Below, piece by piece: positions 1 to 10,773 of a DNA stretch of 39,245 nt. The DNA is from Flavobacteriaceae bacterium (GTDB taxonomy: Bacteria > Bacteroidota > Bacteroidia > Flavobacteriales > Flavobacteriaceae): the NCBI GenBank assembly GCA_030828565.1, contig JAURCF010000007.1, positions 1 to 39,245 of the forward strand, written 5' to 3'. Below the pieces are notes generated by a model. That model did not search any database, had not been told where the DNA came from, and saw nothing but the letters and a program-made list of their open reading frames with translations. Numbering within the stretch: position 1 is the first letter of the stretch; each line of letters starts with the position of its first letter. The position numbers and the translations under genes were made by a program.

Positions 1-2
1 AA

Positions 3-908
3 ATATTACTTTCCAAAGACATTGATAAGCAAATCATTAAAACACATTTAAAAAATAATATAGAAACTGCTTTATCGGGTAAGTTTTTAGAGATGCTAAC
101 GGATTTACCCACCACAACCGGTGTATATTATTTACACAATGAAAAAGGAGATATTATTTATATAGGAAAAGGCAACGATATTAAAAAGCGTGTGAGACAG
201 CATCTTACTGGTACCCAGCGAAAGTCACTAAAAATTCAATTGGAAATTGCAGGTGTTACTTTTGAAGAAACAGGAAGTGAGTTGATTGCATTGCTAAAAG
301 AAAATGATGAAATCAAAAGACACAAACCCAAAAAAAATAGAGCGCTTAAAAATTCGATGATGAAATTGGGTCTTCTTTCCGAGGTCAATACCAATGGATA
401 CATCAATTTAAAATTATCCAAATACTCGGATTCAGAAAAATACCATGCTGAATTCAAAAATCTGAATGAAGCCCGACGCCTGTTGTTTCATTTTACTGAA
501 AAACACAAGCTTTGCCAACGGCTTACTCAGGTTGATCCAGGAGAGAACGCTTGTTTTAATGTTTCAATCAATAAATGTTTTGGGGCTTGTAAGGCATTAG
601 AGCCTATCGAAGATTATAACCAAAGGGTATTTGAATTTTTTAAAGAATTTAAATTCCCTTATTCCGATATGGTAGTGATTGACAAAGGCCGCGCTATTGA
701 TGAACGGTGTGTAATTCTTATAGAGGATGATGAATTCAAGGGATTTGGTTATGTCAATTTAAATCATCAAATCAATACTATTGAAATACTTCGTTCGCTG
801 ATTCGACCTATGAAAAACAACCGAGACGCAAGGCACATCATTCAGCAATATTTACGAAAGTCAAAGTCCCTTAAAATTATTAAATTGAACCCTCAATCGA
901 AACAGTGA
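3..908 (+). CDS. GIY-YIG endonuclease-domain protein (UvrC/Cho-like), 3' part of a longer gene, probably DnaQ-type exonuclease + GIY-YIG fusion; 5' end outside window
   Basis: GVYYLHNEKGDIIYIGKGNDIKKRVRQH is a GIY-YIG motif. CFNVSINKCFGACKALEPIEDYNQRV resembles the Cys-containing UvrC region. The frame stays open from codon 93 back to position 3 (ILLSKDIDKQIIKTHLKNNIETALSGKFLEM...), so the listed ATG is internal. Confidence 0.75.
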   Translation: MLLSKDIDKQIIKTHLKNNIETALSGKFLEMLTDLPTTTGVYYLHNEKGDIIYIGKGNDIKKRVRQHLTGTQRKSLKIQLEIAGVTFEETGSELIALLKENDEIKRHKPKKNRALKNSMMKLGLLSEVNTNGYINLKLSKYSDSEKYHAEFKNLNEARRLLFHFTEKHKLCQRLTQVDPGENACFNVSINKCFGACKALEPIEDYNQRVFEFFKEFKFPYSDMVVIDKGRAIDERCVILIEDDEFKGFGYVNLNHQINTIEILRSLIRPMKNNRDARHIIQQYLRKSKSLKIIKLNPQSKQ

Positions 909-1711
909 CCCTAAAAAATAAATTATACGAAATTATCTACGAAGCTGATACGCAAGCAGGCAAGGCTTTTGACGTTGTATTGTTGTTTTTAATTGTGGCT
1001 AGCGTAGTGTTAGTAATGCTTGAAAGCGTACCTTCGATTGATATCCAATATCATGGTCCACTCAACATAGCTGAATGGATTATTACCATTCTTTTTTCTG
1101 TCGAATATGTCTTGCGAATACTCATCGTAAAGCGTCCTTGGAAATACGTTATTAGCTTTTACGGAATCGTTGATTTGCTTTCAATTTTACCGAAATATAT
1201 TTCGTTGTTAATTGGAGGCGCCCAAGGTTTGGCTGTATTGAGAGCAATTCGGCTTCTTCGTGTATTCAGGGTGCTAAAACTTACCCGCTATATAGGTGAA
1301 TCACGATACTTACTCCTTGCATTGCGGAAAAGTCGTCCAAAAATAATGGTCTTTTTGTTTACCGTTTTTGTACTCTGTATCATTTTGGGTTCGGTCATGT
1401 ATTTGGTAGAAGGAGACAAAGGGGGATTTACCAGTATTCCTAGAAGTGTCTATTGGTGTATTGTTACAATGACAACTGTAGGTTATGGTGATATTGCTCC
1501 AATTACTCCATTGGGACAGGCGTTTGCATCTATGATTATGATTTTGGGATATGGAATCATTGCTGTTCCAACGGGTATTATAGGTGTTGAAATTGCACAA
1601 GCTAAAAAGGTAGCGACCAATACTCAAAGTTGCCAACACTGTTTGGAAACATATCATTCTGATGAAGCACAATACTGTCATCAATGTGGGAAAATTTTGA
1701 ACAATGAATAA
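905..1711 (+). CDS. Voltage-gated-type K+ channel / ion transporter with C-terminal zinc ribbon
   Basis: Selectivity filter TMTTVGYGD, S4-like RAIRLLRVFRVLKLTRY, C-terminal CQHC-x12-CHQCG. GTG start overlaps the previous stop (GTGA). Confidence 0.85.
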   Translation: MTLKNKLYEIIYEADTQAGKAFDVVLLFLIVASVVLVMLESVPSIDIQYHGPLNIAEWIITILFSVEYVLRILIVKRPWKYVISFYGIVDLLSILPKYISLLIGGAQGLAVLRAIRLLRVFRVLKLTRYIGESRYLLLALRKSRPKIMVFLFTVFVLCIILGSVMYLVEGDKGGFTSIPRSVYWCIVTMTTVGYGDIAPITPLGQAFASMIMILGYGIIAVPTGIIGVEIAQAKKVATNTQSCQHCLETYHSDEAQYCHQCGKILNNE

Positions 1712-2597
1712 ACGGTTGATTACACTTTCAGGGCCTACTGGAATTGGAAAAACAGCATTAGCTATTGAATTGGCTCAGCATTTTAAAACAGAAATCATAT
1801 CTTGTGATTCGCGACAGTTTTTTAAAGAAATGTCGGTTGGAACCGCCGTTCCCTCTCAAAAAGAACTCGCCACAATTCCTCATCATTTTATTCAACACCT
1901 TAGTGTTCACGACAACTATTCTGTTGGAAACTACGAAAAAGATGCTTTGCAATTATTGGACACCTTGTTTCAAAAATTCGACACCCTAATTCTTGTGGGA
2001 GGCTCGGGCTTATATATGGATGCGGTGATTCACGGAATGGATGTGTTTCCAGAAGTTCCACAAAAAATTCGTGAAGAGTTAAACGCTGCATATCAAGAAA
2101 AAGGAATTGAACACCTACAAAATGAAATTGTACAATGGGATCCTGTTCACTCACAAAATATTGATCTCAACAATCCACACAGATTGATTCGAGCTCTCGA
2201 AGTTTGTATTGCTTCGGGCAAACCATACTCCTCGTTTTTGAATCAACCCAAACCACCCAGATCTTTTGAAGTACTATCCTTCGCGTTGGATGCACCTAGA
2301 GATTGGCTCTATCAACGTATCAATAATCGGGTTGATAAAATGTTTAAAGAAGGATTGTTGGAAGAAGTCAAAAGTCTTTATCCCTTGAAACACCTAAATG
2401 CACTTCAAACTGTTGGCTATAAAGAGCTGTTTTTATATTTTGATGGAAAATATTCTTTAGAATTTGCAAAGGAAGAAATAAAAAAGAATACCCGAAGATA
2501 TGCCAAGCGCCAACTCACTTGGATTCGGAATAAAAAAATTATTGAGATTATTTCATGCGATGATTCGCTATCAAAAATCATTTTAAAATTACCCTAA
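1704..2597 (+). CDS. miaA: tRNA dimethylallyltransferase
   Basis: SGPTGIGKTALAIELA P-loop, CDSRQFFKEMSVGTAVPS, GGSGLYMDAVIHG; overlaps the upstream gene by 8 nt. Confidence 0.95.
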   Translation: MNKRLITLSGPTGIGKTALAIELAQHFKTEIISCDSRQFFKEMSVGTAVPSQKELATIPHHFIQHLSVHDNYSVGNYEKDALQLLDTLFQKFDTLILVGGSGLYMDAVIHGMDVFPEVPQKIREELNAAYQEKGIEHLQNEIVQWDPVHSQNIDLNNPHRLIRALEVCIASGKPYSSFLNQPKPPRSFEVLSFALDAPRDWLYQRINNRVDKMFKEGLLEEVKSLYPLKHLNALQTVGYKELFLYFDGKYSLEFAKEEIKKNTRRYAKRQLTWIRNKKIIEIISCDDSLSKIILKLP

Positions 2598-2612
2598 CTA
2601 TTGGCATAGTTA
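2595..2612. repeat. Perfect 7-bp hairpin TAACTAT-TGGC-ATAGTTA overlapping the miaA stop codon
   Basis: Direct reading; no U-run follows, so not called a terminator. Confidence 0.5.
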
Positions 2613-2647
2613 TTGTGAATATCGGGCAAACCCAAAATTAACATATC

Positions 2648-3853
2648 ATGAAAAAATATATCCATTACCTACTTTTCTTCTTAATTGTATTATCCGCCTG
2701 TACTTCTGACGAAAATGTAACTGATGCACCAAAAGAAGATTTTAAAAAAGAGGTTCTGATTGATGCTGAAGTTGTGGGAAAAATTAGCAGCGCAGAAATT
2801 AATCTTCTTTTTAAAAATGTCATTGAGTTAGCTGGTATTTCTGAAGAATTGATTCCGCCTCTGCAATTCAAAGGTATTACTGTCTATAAACTAACCTATA
2901 CAACTACCTATCCAGGAATGTCAGAAAAAATTACTGCATCGGGTGCGCTTATTGTTCCTGATGACAGTAAAAACAACTCCATCATTTCATACCAACACGG
3001 AACCATTACCGATCCAAAACATGCGCCTTCCTTTTTTAGCGAAACAGCCAGCAACGGTTTTGCTGCTGTAATGGCATCTTTGGGTTTTAATGTTTCTCTT
3101 CCTGATTATTTGGGTTATGGAGAAAGTGCAAATTTTCACCATCCATACGAACACGGTGAAAGTTTAGCTTCTGCATCTTACGATATGCTTTTGGCTTCAA
3201 GAGAATTTATTTTATCCAACGAATTGGGTTTAGGGGATAAATTGTTTTTAACGGGCTATTCAGAGGGCGGTTATGCCACCATGGCCTTGCATCAATACAC
3301 AGAAAACAAAGGAGATTTGACTGTTACTGCCAGTGCTCCAGCTGCTGGAGCTTACAACAAATCAGAACTGGCATTGGATATTATTTCAAGTGACGAACCT
3401 CTTCCTTTTATTCCTTACTATTTATGGGTTTTGGATACCTACAATTGGGTTTACGGTATCAATAAACCTTGGTCTTACTATTTAAACGAACCCTACGCCT
3501 CAAATATAGATGCTGACGATCCATTGAGTATTTTTGAAGCTTCACTAGATCCCAATCCAAGTAATTTGTTTACCGAGTCATTTAAAAACGAAATTGCAAG
3601 CGACCAAGATTCCGCTTTTAAGAATGCCTTGAAAGAAAACGATCGATTTGATTGGAAAGCCAATGCAAAAGTGAGATTGTATTATGGAACAAAAGATGAT
3701 TTTGTGTATCCCTTAAACGCAACTTCAGCGTATAATGCCATGAAAGAAAGAGGAAGTGTTGTAGAGTTGGTTCCTTTTGAAGACAAAAATCATTCTACAG
3801 CCATTAACGATTATGCTGCAGGGGTTTTGATTTGGTTTTTATCCCAAAAATAA
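2648..3853 (+). CDS. Secreted alpha/beta hydrolase lipoprotein (secretory lipase-like)
   Basis: Signal peptide and lipobox LSAC; GYSEGGYA nucleophile elbow; C-terminal DDFVYPLNAT and NHSTA with candidate Asp/His. Confidence 0.75.
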   Translation: MKKYIHYLLFFLIVLSACTSDENVTDAPKEDFKKEVLIDAEVVGKISSAEINLLFKNVIELAGISEELIPPLQFKGITVYKLTYTTTYPGMSEKITASGALIVPDDSKNNSIISYQHGTITDPKHAPSFFSETASNGFAAVMASLGFNVSLPDYLGYGESANFHHPYEHGESLASASYDMLLASREFILSNELGLGDKLFLTGYSEGGYATMALHQYTENKGDLTVTASAPAAGAYNKSELALDIISSDEPLPFIPYYLWVLDTYNWVYGINKPWSYYLNEPYASNIDADDPLSIFEASLDPNPSNLFTESFKNEIASDQDSAFKNALKENDRFDWKANAKVRLYYGTKDDFVYPLNATSAYNAMKERGSVVELVPFEDKNHSTAINDYAAGVLIWFLSQK

Positions 3854-3863
3854 CAGCAATTTT

Positions 3864-4808
3864 TTAAGAAAAATACGAGACGAGATTGGATTGAATGCGC
3901 TCCATAATGTTGTGAGTGTCTGCTTTAGCAAACAATTTGCCTGTGATATTTTCATACAACTCAATGTATCGGTCAGAAACCGATTGAATATAGGCGTCAG
4001 TCATCGTTGGGACAGATTGCCCTTCCAGACCTTGAAAATTATTGGAAATCAGCCACTGCCGAACAAATTCTTTAGACAATTGTTTTTGGGGTTCTCCCCT
4101 ATCTTGAAGTTTTTGATACCCATCGGCATAAAAAAAGCGTGAGGAATCTGGTGTGTGAATTTCGTCTATCAAAACAATTTGACCGTCTTTATTTTTTCCA
4201 AATTCATATTTGGTGTCTACCAAAATGAGCCCTTGTTTTGCAGCCAGTTCGGTTCCTCGTTGAAACAAGGAATGGGTATATGAGACCAATTGAGCATAGT
4301 CGTCTGCAGAAACAATTCCACGCGCAATAATAGCTTCTTCAGAGATATCCTCGTCATGGTCGCCCATTTCAGCCTTAGTGGCTGGAGTTATAATGGGCTT
4401 AGGAAATCGATCATTTTCTTTCATGCCTTCTGGCATGGTAACACCACAAAGTATTCGTATTCCCTTTGCGTACTCTCTAGCAGCATGGCCTGAAAGATAT
4501 CCTCTAATTACCATTTCAACCTTAAAAGGTTCACAAAGCTGACCAATAGCAACGTTTGGATCAGGAGTTGCGATAAGCCAATTGGGAACGATGTCTTCAG
4601 TAGCTTTCATCATTTGAGTCGCAATCTGATTTAGAATTTGACCTTTGAAAGGAATGCCTTTGGGCATTACAACGTCAAAAGCAGACAAGCGATCGGTGGC
4701 AATCATTACCAAAATATCATTTTCTAAATAGTAAACCTCGCGAACTTTACCTGTATATTTTGAAAGCTGACCGGGCAATTGAAAATGAGTTTCCATTAAT
4801 GTGTTCAT
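3864..4808 (-). CDS. purC: Phosphoribosylaminoimidazole-succinocarboxamide synthase
   Basis: [65 protein letters not shown]. Confidence 0.95.
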   Translation of the reverse strand: MNTLMETHFQLPGQLSKYTGKVREVYYLENDILVMIATDRLSAFDVVMPKGIPFKGQILNQIATQMMKATEDIVPNWLIATPDPNVAIGQLCEPFKVEMVIRGYLSGHAAREYAKGIRILCGVTMPEGMKENDRFPKPIITPATKAEMGDHDEDISEEAIIARGIVSADDYAQLVSYTHSLFQRGTELAAKQGLILVDTKYEFGKNKDGQIVLIDEIHTPDSSRFFYADGYQKLQDRGEPQKQLSKEFVRQWLISNNFQGLEGQSVPTMTDAYIQSVSDRYIELYENITGKLFAKADTHNIMERIQSNLVSYFS

Positions 4809-4819
4809 GCGCCGAAAGT

Positions 4820-5773
4820 TTAACTGTTATGCTCTGTATTTTTATAGGCCTCAATGACTTTGCGAACCAAACGATGACGAATAACGTCGGATTCATTCAA
4901 ATAAACCATTCCAATGCCTTCAATGTCTTTTAAAACAAGAACAGCCTCTTTCAATCCAGAAATAACCCTTCTGGGAAGATCAATTTGACCTGGATCTCCT
5001 GCAATCATAAATTTTGCGTTGCACCCCATTCGAGTCAAAAACATTTTCATTTGGTTATGGGTAGCATTTTGAGCTTCATCAAGAATAACAAAAGCATCGT
5101 CTAACGTTCTCCCACGCATAAAAGCCATGGGTGCAATTTGAACAACACCTGTTTCAATATAATGGGCCAGTTTTTCTGAAGGAATCATGTCTCTAAGAGC
5201 ATCGTAAAGCGGCTGCATGTAAGGATCCAGCTTTTCTTTCATATCGCCTGGAAGAAACCCTAAGTTTTCGCCTGCTTCAACTGCCGGACGCGTTAATATG
5301 ATTTTTCGAACTTGTTTTTCTTTCAATGCTTTTACTGCCAATGCTACACAGGTATATGTTTTTCCAGTCCCTGCGGGACCAATAGCAAAAACCATATCGT
5401 TCTTTTGAAGCGATTCAACAATGCGGATTTGATTGGCTGTTTGTGCTTTGATAATTTTTCCACTCACTCCATGCATGATGGGCTGAGCAGCAGCAGAGGC
5501 CTCTAAAACAGCGTCTTCTGGATTGGAAGTGATGATCCGCTCAATAGTGTGTTTATCTAGTGAGTTGTATTTACCAAAATGCGCAATCAAACGATCCATT
5601 TGTTTTTCAAACTCTTCCAAAATGGAGGGTTCTCCGTAGGCTTTGACTTTATTTCCTCGAGCAACTATTTTGAGTTTTGGAAAATAGGTTTTTAAAAGAT
5701 CAATGTTCAAATTTTGACTCCCAAAAAATTCGCTAGGGTTAACTTCAGTCAGTTCAAGAATGAGTTCGTTCAA
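4820..5773 (-). CDS. phoH: PhoH-family ATPase
   Basis: [61 protein letters not shown]. Confidence 0.93.
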   Translation of the reverse strand: MNELILELTEVNPSEFFGSQNLNIDLLKTYFPKLKIVARGNKVKAYGEPSILEEFEKQMDRLIAHFGKYNSLDKHTIERIITSNPEDAVLEASAAAQPIMHGVSGKIIKAQTANQIRIVESLQKNDMVFAIGPAGTGKTYTCVALAVKALKEKQVRKIILTRPAVEAGENLGFLPGDMKEKLDPYMQPLYDALRDMIPSEKLAHYIETGVVQIAPMAFMRGRTLDDAFVILDEAQNATHNQMKMFLTRMGCNAKFMIAGDPGQIDLPRRVISGLKEAVLVLKDIEGIGMVYLNESDVIRHRLVRKVIEAYKNTEHNS

Positions 5774-5880
5774 ATGGTTCTAATTAAGTTGTTCTTCTCA
5801 AGATGTTTTTGGTAACTTTGTGAACAAATTTACATTTTTTTGATTTTGAATCATAAAAAAATAAATACATTTTTGTAAAA

Positions 5881-6711
5881 ATGTCTATAATAACACTAAC
5901 GACTGATTTTGGATACAAAGACCACTTTGTAGGTGCTGTTAAGGGCGCTATTCATTCCGAGTTAAAGGATCCAAAAATAATAGACATTTCTCACGGTATT
6001 TCTCCTTTTAATATTGTTGAAGGAGCTTACGTTTTAAAGAATGCTTATTTGAATTTTCCTGAAGGAAGTATTCATATCATTGGTATTGATTCCGAAAAAA
6101 GCCCTGATAACCAACACATTGCGATGTTATTGCAAGGTCATTATTTTATTTGCGCTAATAACGGAATCATGTCGCTTATTGCAGCCCAAGTGTCACCAAC
6201 CAAAGTGGTTGAGATCGATATACATGATGCTATTCAGTCCAATTTTACTGTATTGGATGTTTTTGTAAAAGTAGCGGCTCATATTGCTCGTGGGGGTACT
6301 TTGGACGTTATTGGAAAGCCTTTAAAGGAAATGAAAGTACTGGTGGACATTACCCCAAGTATAAACAAACAAGGCACCATAATTAAAGGCAGTGTTTTGT
6401 ATGTTGACAATTATGGAAATGTAATTACCAATATTCGAAAAAGCACGTTTCAAGAAATTGGAAAGTCGAGACCTTTTACAGTTTATGCACGCAATCATGA
6501 ATTCAAAGTCATTCATTCCTGCTATAGCGATGCTATTCGGTTTGATATTCCAAAATCACAACGCGAGGAAGATGGAAAAAGACTGGCTCTCTTCAACTCG
6601 GCTGGATATCTGGAGCTGGCAATCTATAAAAGCAATCCCGAAACAAGCGGAGGCGCTAGTAGTTTGTTTGGATTGAACTACAGAGATGCTGTCACAATCA
6701 ACTTCGATTAA
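5881..6711 (+). CDS. SAM hydroxide adenosyltransferase family (DUF62)
   Basis: ITLTTDFGYKDHFVGAVKGAI, IIDISHGISPFNIVEGAYVL, GNVITNI. Confidence 0.9.
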   Translation: MSIITLTTDFGYKDHFVGAVKGAIHSELKDPKIIDISHGISPFNIVEGAYVLKNAYLNFPEGSIHIIGIDSEKSPDNQHIAMLLQGHYFICANNGIMSLIAAQVSPTKVVEIDIHDAIQSNFTVLDVFVKVAAHIARGGTLDVIGKPLKEMKVLVDITPSINKQGTIIKGSVLYVDNYGNVITNIRKSTFQEIGKSRPFTVYARNHEFKVIHSCYSDAIRFDIPKSQREEDGKRLALFNSAGYLELAIYKSNPETSGGASSLFGLNYRDAVTINFD

Positions 6712-6772
6712 ATTAATCAACAACATCTCCAAACTGTTGATAAGTTTGTTTCTGTTTGCAAAGTCTTTACAA

Positions 6773-6780
6773 TATCTTTG
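6773..6780 (+). promoter_or_regulatory. Candidate -7 box TATCTTTG (TAnnTTTG) for dnaN
   Basis: Exact match to the Bacteroidota -7 consensus 24 nt upstream of the likely dnaN ATG; no well-spaced -33 TTG found. Confidence 0.5.
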
Positions 6781-6803
6781 TAAGAGTCGAAAAAAAAATT
6801 AGT

Positions 6804-7922
6804 ATGAAATTCATAGTCTCAAGTACTGCATTGTTTAAACAACTACAAACGCTAAGCGGTGTTCTAAATAATAACAATACGCTTCCCATTTTAGATCATT
6901 TTTTGTTTGAATTAAATCAACAAGAACTAACGGTTACGGCCTCCGATTTGGAAACAACTCTTTCAGCAAAACTATCGGTTGAATCGGAAGATCATGAAAA
7001 TATTGCCGTTCCAGCAAGGCTATTGTTAGATACGCTAAAAACCTTTCCAGAACAACCGTTGACTTTTATGCGGACCGATCAAAATACGATTGAAATCAAT
7101 TCCAATCACGGAAAATACGCATTAGCTTATGCAAATGCCGATGAATTCCCGAAAACAGTTGCCATTAACGATCCTTTTTCAACCACAATAAAAGGGGATA
7201 TTTTGGCCACTGCCATTGGTAAAACCATATTTGCTTCCGGAAACGATGATTTACGCCCTGTGATGAGTGGTGTTTTCTTTCAATTTTCCCAAAGTGGACT
7301 CAATTTTGTAGCGACCGATGCCCATAAATTGGTAAAATACGAAAGAGCTGATTTAGCAACCGATCAAGTTGCTGAGTTTATTACTCCCAAGAAACCATTG
7401 AATCTCCTTAAAAGCATTCTTGTAGGAAGTGAATCCGATGTTTTGATTGAATACAATGAGAGCAATGCCAAATTTTCTTTTGACGAAACTGTTTTGATGT
7501 GTCGACTTATTGACGGAAAATACCCTAATTACGAAGCAGTTATTCCAAAAGAAAATCCTAACGTATTGACTATAGACCGTTCTCAATTCATGAGTTCAGT
7601 TAAGCGTGTTAGTATTTTTTCGAACAAAACAACTCATCAAATTCGACTCAAAGTTGCGGGTGCTCAACTTCAAGTATCTGCTGAAGATATAGACTACAGC
7701 AACAAAGCCGAAGAGCGCTTGAGTTGCTCCTACCAAGGCGATGACATGCAAATTGGTTTTAACGCTCGTTTTCTTTCAGAAATGCTTAGCAATTTAAGTT
7801 CGGACGAAGTACAACTCGAAATGTCGTTGCCCAACCGCGCAGGAATCCTTACTCCTTTAGACGGTTTGGATGAAGGCGAACGCATCACTATGCTTGTGAT
7901 GCCAGTGATGTTAAACAACTAA
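6804..7922 (+). CDS. dnaN: DNA polymerase III beta subunit (sliding clamp); likely start 6804 rather than 6756
   Basis: MKFIVSSTALFKQLQTLSGVLNNNNTLPILDHFLFEL; C-terminal LVMPVMLNN. Codons 6756-6803 overlap the candidate promoter. Confidence 0.95.
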   Translation: MKFIVSSTALFKQLQTLSGVLNNNNTLPILDHFLFELNQQELTVTASDLETTLSAKLSVESEDHENIAVPARLLLDTLKTFPEQPLTFMRTDQNTIEINSNHGKYALAYANADEFPKTVAINDPFSTTIKGDILATAIGKTIFASGNDDLRPVMSGVFFQFSQSGLNFVATDAHKLVKYERADLATDQVAEFITPKKPLNLLKSILVGSESDVLIEYNESNAKFSFDETVLMCRLIDGKYPNYEAVIPKENPNVLTIDRSQFMSSVKRVSIFSNKTTHQIRLKVAGAQLQVSAEDIDYSNKAEERLSCSYQGDDMQIGFNARFLSEMLSNLSSDEVQLEMSLPNRAGILTPLDGLDEGERITMLVMPVMLNN

Positions 7923-7932
7923 CAACAATTTT

Positions 7933-9513
7933 CTAAAGCAAATGCTTGGTGCTGATAAAATTGGAGGAATCAGAATCCAATAATTCCCTAAGGATTCTAT
8001 TGTTTTGATCATTATCCTTAGCCGCCACAAAAGTTCGAATTGAAAAAGAACGCAGTGCATCTCTAACACTCAATGTACTCACAGCAGAATTCTTTCTCCC
8101 TGTAAAAGGGAAAATGTCAGGTCCGCGTTGACAAGAACTGTTAAGATTGACTCTACAAACCAAATTAACCAACGTGTCAACTAAGGGTGCAATTTGCTTG
8201 ATGTTTCTACCAAACAAACTAACCTGTTGTCCGTAATTAGAAGCTGCCATATCGTCTAGAGGTGTGTTGATGTCAGAAAACGAGATGATAGGAACCACCG
8301 GACCAAATTGCTCTTCCTGATAAACATTCATATCCTTTGTGACTGGATACAAAACAGCAGGGAAAATATAATTTACGGATTGTTCTCCACCTCTTTTATT
8401 TACTACTTTAGCCCCTTTTGCAATAGCATCATCAATCAATTCTTTGATGTACGCAGGCTTACCCGGTTCTGGTAAGGGAGTTAACAGCGTATTGTCCCAC
8501 GGCATTCCTAGTTGAAGTTCGTCGACCCTTTCGGAGAAACGCTCCAAAAATGCATCCTTAATATCGTCATGAACGTATAGAATTTTTAAAGCAGTACAAC
8601 GCTGACCGTTAAAGGACAATGAACCTGAAATACACTCAGAAATTGTTAGATCCAAATCGGCATCTGGCAAAATAATTGCAGGATTTTTGGCTTCAAGACC
8701 CAAAACCAAACGCAATCTGTTTTTGTTTGGGTGTAAGTCTTGCAATGAAATAGCAGAAGAACTGTGTCCAATAAGAGCTAAAACATCCACTTTCCCTGTT
8801 TTCATAATCGGAGAAGCGATTTGACGACCACGACCAAACAAAATGTTTACAACACCGGGAGGAAAACTTTCCTGAAAGGCTTCCAACAAAGGAGCAATTA
8901 ACAAAACTCCATGTTTGGCAGGTTTAAAAATAGTCGTATTTCCCATTATAATTGCGGGAATCAATAATGAAAACGTTTCGTTCAATGGGTAATTGTAGGG
9001 CCCCAGACATAGCACAACTCCCAGAGGGCCACGACGAATTTGAGCTCGAACACCGCTATTTTTATGAAAACGTGCACTGTCAATATCAATTTCCTTGTAT
9101 TCTTCAATGGTGTCATAGATGTAGTCAACAGTTCTATCAAATTCTTTTTGGGAGTCCGATAAGTTTTTTCCTATTTCCCACATTAAGAGCTTTACAATTT
9201 CTTCGCGTTTAAGCTTCATTTTTTCGACAAACTTCTCCATACATTCGATACGAGAAGCCACTTTCATTGTTGGCCACTTACCCTGTCCTTTACCAAACGC
9301 CTCATAGGCAGAGTTAACAGCCAATAAGGCTGAATCACCATCCATTGATGGAATAGTTCCTAATAATGTTGGTTTGGAATTCGTATGGATAGTAGAATAT
9401 ACTTCCGATGCCTCACCACTCCATTTTTCAATTTTACCATCTAACAAATAGTGTGTATGTTGAATGGGTTCAATTTGATATTCTTTGGGAACTACTTGCT
9501 CATTAGTCTTCAT
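7933..9513 (-). CDS. Aldehyde dehydrogenase family, probably NADP-dependent glyceraldehyde-3-phosphate dehydrogenase (GapN-like)
   Basis: [63 protein letters not shown]. Confidence 0.8.
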   Translation of the reverse strand: MKTNEQVVPKEYQIEPIQHTHYLLDGKIEKWSGEASEVYSTIHTNSKPTLLGTIPSMDGDSALLAVNSAYEAFGKGQGKWPTMKVASRIECMEKFVEKMKLKREEIVKLLMWEIGKNLSDSQKEFDRTVDYIYDTIEEYKEIDIDSARFHKNSGVRAQIRRGPLGVVLCLGPYNYPLNETFSLLIPAIIMGNTTIFKPAKHGVLLIAPLLEAFQESFPPGVVNILFGRGRQIASPIMKTGKVDVLALIGHSSSAISLQDLHPNKNRLRLVLGLEAKNPAIILPDADLDLTISECISGSLSFNGQRCTALKILYVHDDIKDAFLERFSERVDELQLGMPWDNTLLTPLPEPGKPAYIKELIDDAIAKGAKVVNKRGGEQSVNYIFPAVLYPVTKDMNVYQEEQFGPVVPIISFSDINTPLDDMAASNYGQQVSLFGRNIKQIAPLVDTLVNLVCRVNLNSSCQRGPDIFPFTGRKNSAVSTLSVRDALRSFSIRTFVAAKDNDQNNRILRELLDSDSSNFISTKHLL

Positions 9514-9524
9514 AGTATCGTTGT

Positions 9525-10772
9525 TTAAATTAAAAACTGAAATAAATCAGGCTTATCATTCAGATAATCACCAAAAAAATTATGGGCTTTCATCTTTTCT
9601 ATTAATGGAGCTAGATCCTTTTTATCTTTTAGCTCTACCCCTACCACAGCAGGTGCGTTTTCTTTGCTGTTCTTTTTAGAAAATTCAAAGTATGTGATAT
9701 CGTCGGTTTCTCCTAAAATTTCAGCAACAAATTCTTTCAATGCTCCGGCTCTTTGGGGAAATCGAACAATAAAATAATGTTTTAATTGGGCACTAAACAA
9801 TGCTCTTTCTTTGATTTCTGCCATACGTGTAATGTCATTATTACTTCCACAAACAAGGCAAACAACCGTTTTGCCTTTAATTTGATCTGCGTAATATTCC
9901 AATGCTGAAGTTGACATTGCACCAGCGGGTTCAACTACAATCGCATCTTTGTTGTACATTTCTAAAATGGATTGGCAAATAACTCCTTCGTCCACAAGGA
10001 CAATGTCGTCTAAATATTCTTTACAATACGAAAAGCTGATTTCTCCAACTCGTTTTACTGCAGCACCATCAACAAAATTATCGATAGCATCGAGGGTTGA
10101 ATTAACCCCATTTTCCAAAGAAGTTTTCATTGAAGGAGCCCCCATAGGCTCAACACCTATGATTTTGGTGTTAGGAGAAAGCTGTTTAAAAACAGTAATA
10201 ACTCCCGAAATCAATCCACCGCCGCCAATAGGAACAAAAATATAGTCAATTGGAGTGCTTAATTGGTTTAAAATTTCCAAAGCCAGCGTAGCTTGACCTT
10301 CAATCACTTTGGAATCGTCAAAAGGATGAACAAAAATGTTGTTTTTTTCTTTTGAAAATTTGATTGCAGCCTCATAGGCATCATCAAATGTATCCCCTAC
10401 TAAAATAACCTCCACAAAATCATCTCCAAACATTATGACCTGATCGACTTTTTGTTTGGGAGTAGGAACGGGCATAAAAATAGTTCCATTAATGCCCAAT
10501 TTTTTGCATGATAAAGCAACTCCTTGTGCATGATTTCCAGCGCTGGCGCATACAATTCCCTGAGATCGATTGTCTCCTAAAGAGGCTATTTTGTTATAAG
10601 CTCCTCGAATTTTAAACGATCGAACTTGTTGAAGATCTTCACGTTTAAGGAATACGCGTGCTTGATACTTTTCACTAAAGCGAATATTCTCTTGTAATGG
10701 GGATTCAATGACCACTCCATCAAGAATGCTTTTTGCTTCTTTTATAGTATCAATACTGGCTAGAATAGACAT
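9525..10772 (-). CDS. ilvA: Threonine ammonia-lyase
   Basis: [25 protein letters not shown]-lysine motif, [18 protein letters not shown]; last gene of ilv cluster. Confidence 0.93.
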   Translation of the reverse strand: MSILASIDTIKEAKSILDGVVIESPLQENIRFSEKYQARVFLKREDLQQVRSFKIRGAYNKIASLGDNRSQGIVCASAGNHAQGVALSCKKLGINGTIFMPVPTPKQKVDQVIMFGDDFVEVILVGDTFDDAYEAAIKFSKEKNNIFVHPFDDSKVIEGQATLALEILNQLSTPIDYIFVPIGGGGLISGVITVFKQLSPNTKIIGVEPMGAPSMKTSLENGVNSTLDAIDNFVDGAAVKRVGEISFSYCKEYLDDIVLVDEGVICQSILEMYNKDAIVVEPAGAMSTSALEYYADQIKGKTVVCLVCGSNNDITRMAEIKERALFSAQLKHYFIVRFPQRAGALKEFVAEILGETDDITYFEFSKKNSKENAPAVVGVELKDKKDLAPLIEKMKAHNFFGDYLNDKPDLFQFLI

Positions 10773-10773
10773 G

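Noticed and set aside
236-457. Numerous antisense ORFs of 60-166 aa in the track (e.g. 236-457 -, 13253-13753 +, 30571-31071 -)
   Set aside because: They lie opposite well-recognised genes, have low-complexity or Cys/His/Phe-skewed composition, and show no recognisable family; shadow ORFs.
5841-5853. TGATT-TTG-AATCA inverted repeat between phoH and the DUF62 gene
   Set aside because: Short AT-rich arms, no recognised regulator; not distinguishable from chance.
6735-6743. TGTTGATAA, 8/9 match to a DnaA box (TGTGGATAA), upstream of dnaN
   Set aside because: Single imperfect copy in AT-rich DNA, no cluster and no dnaA gene nearby; could be chance.
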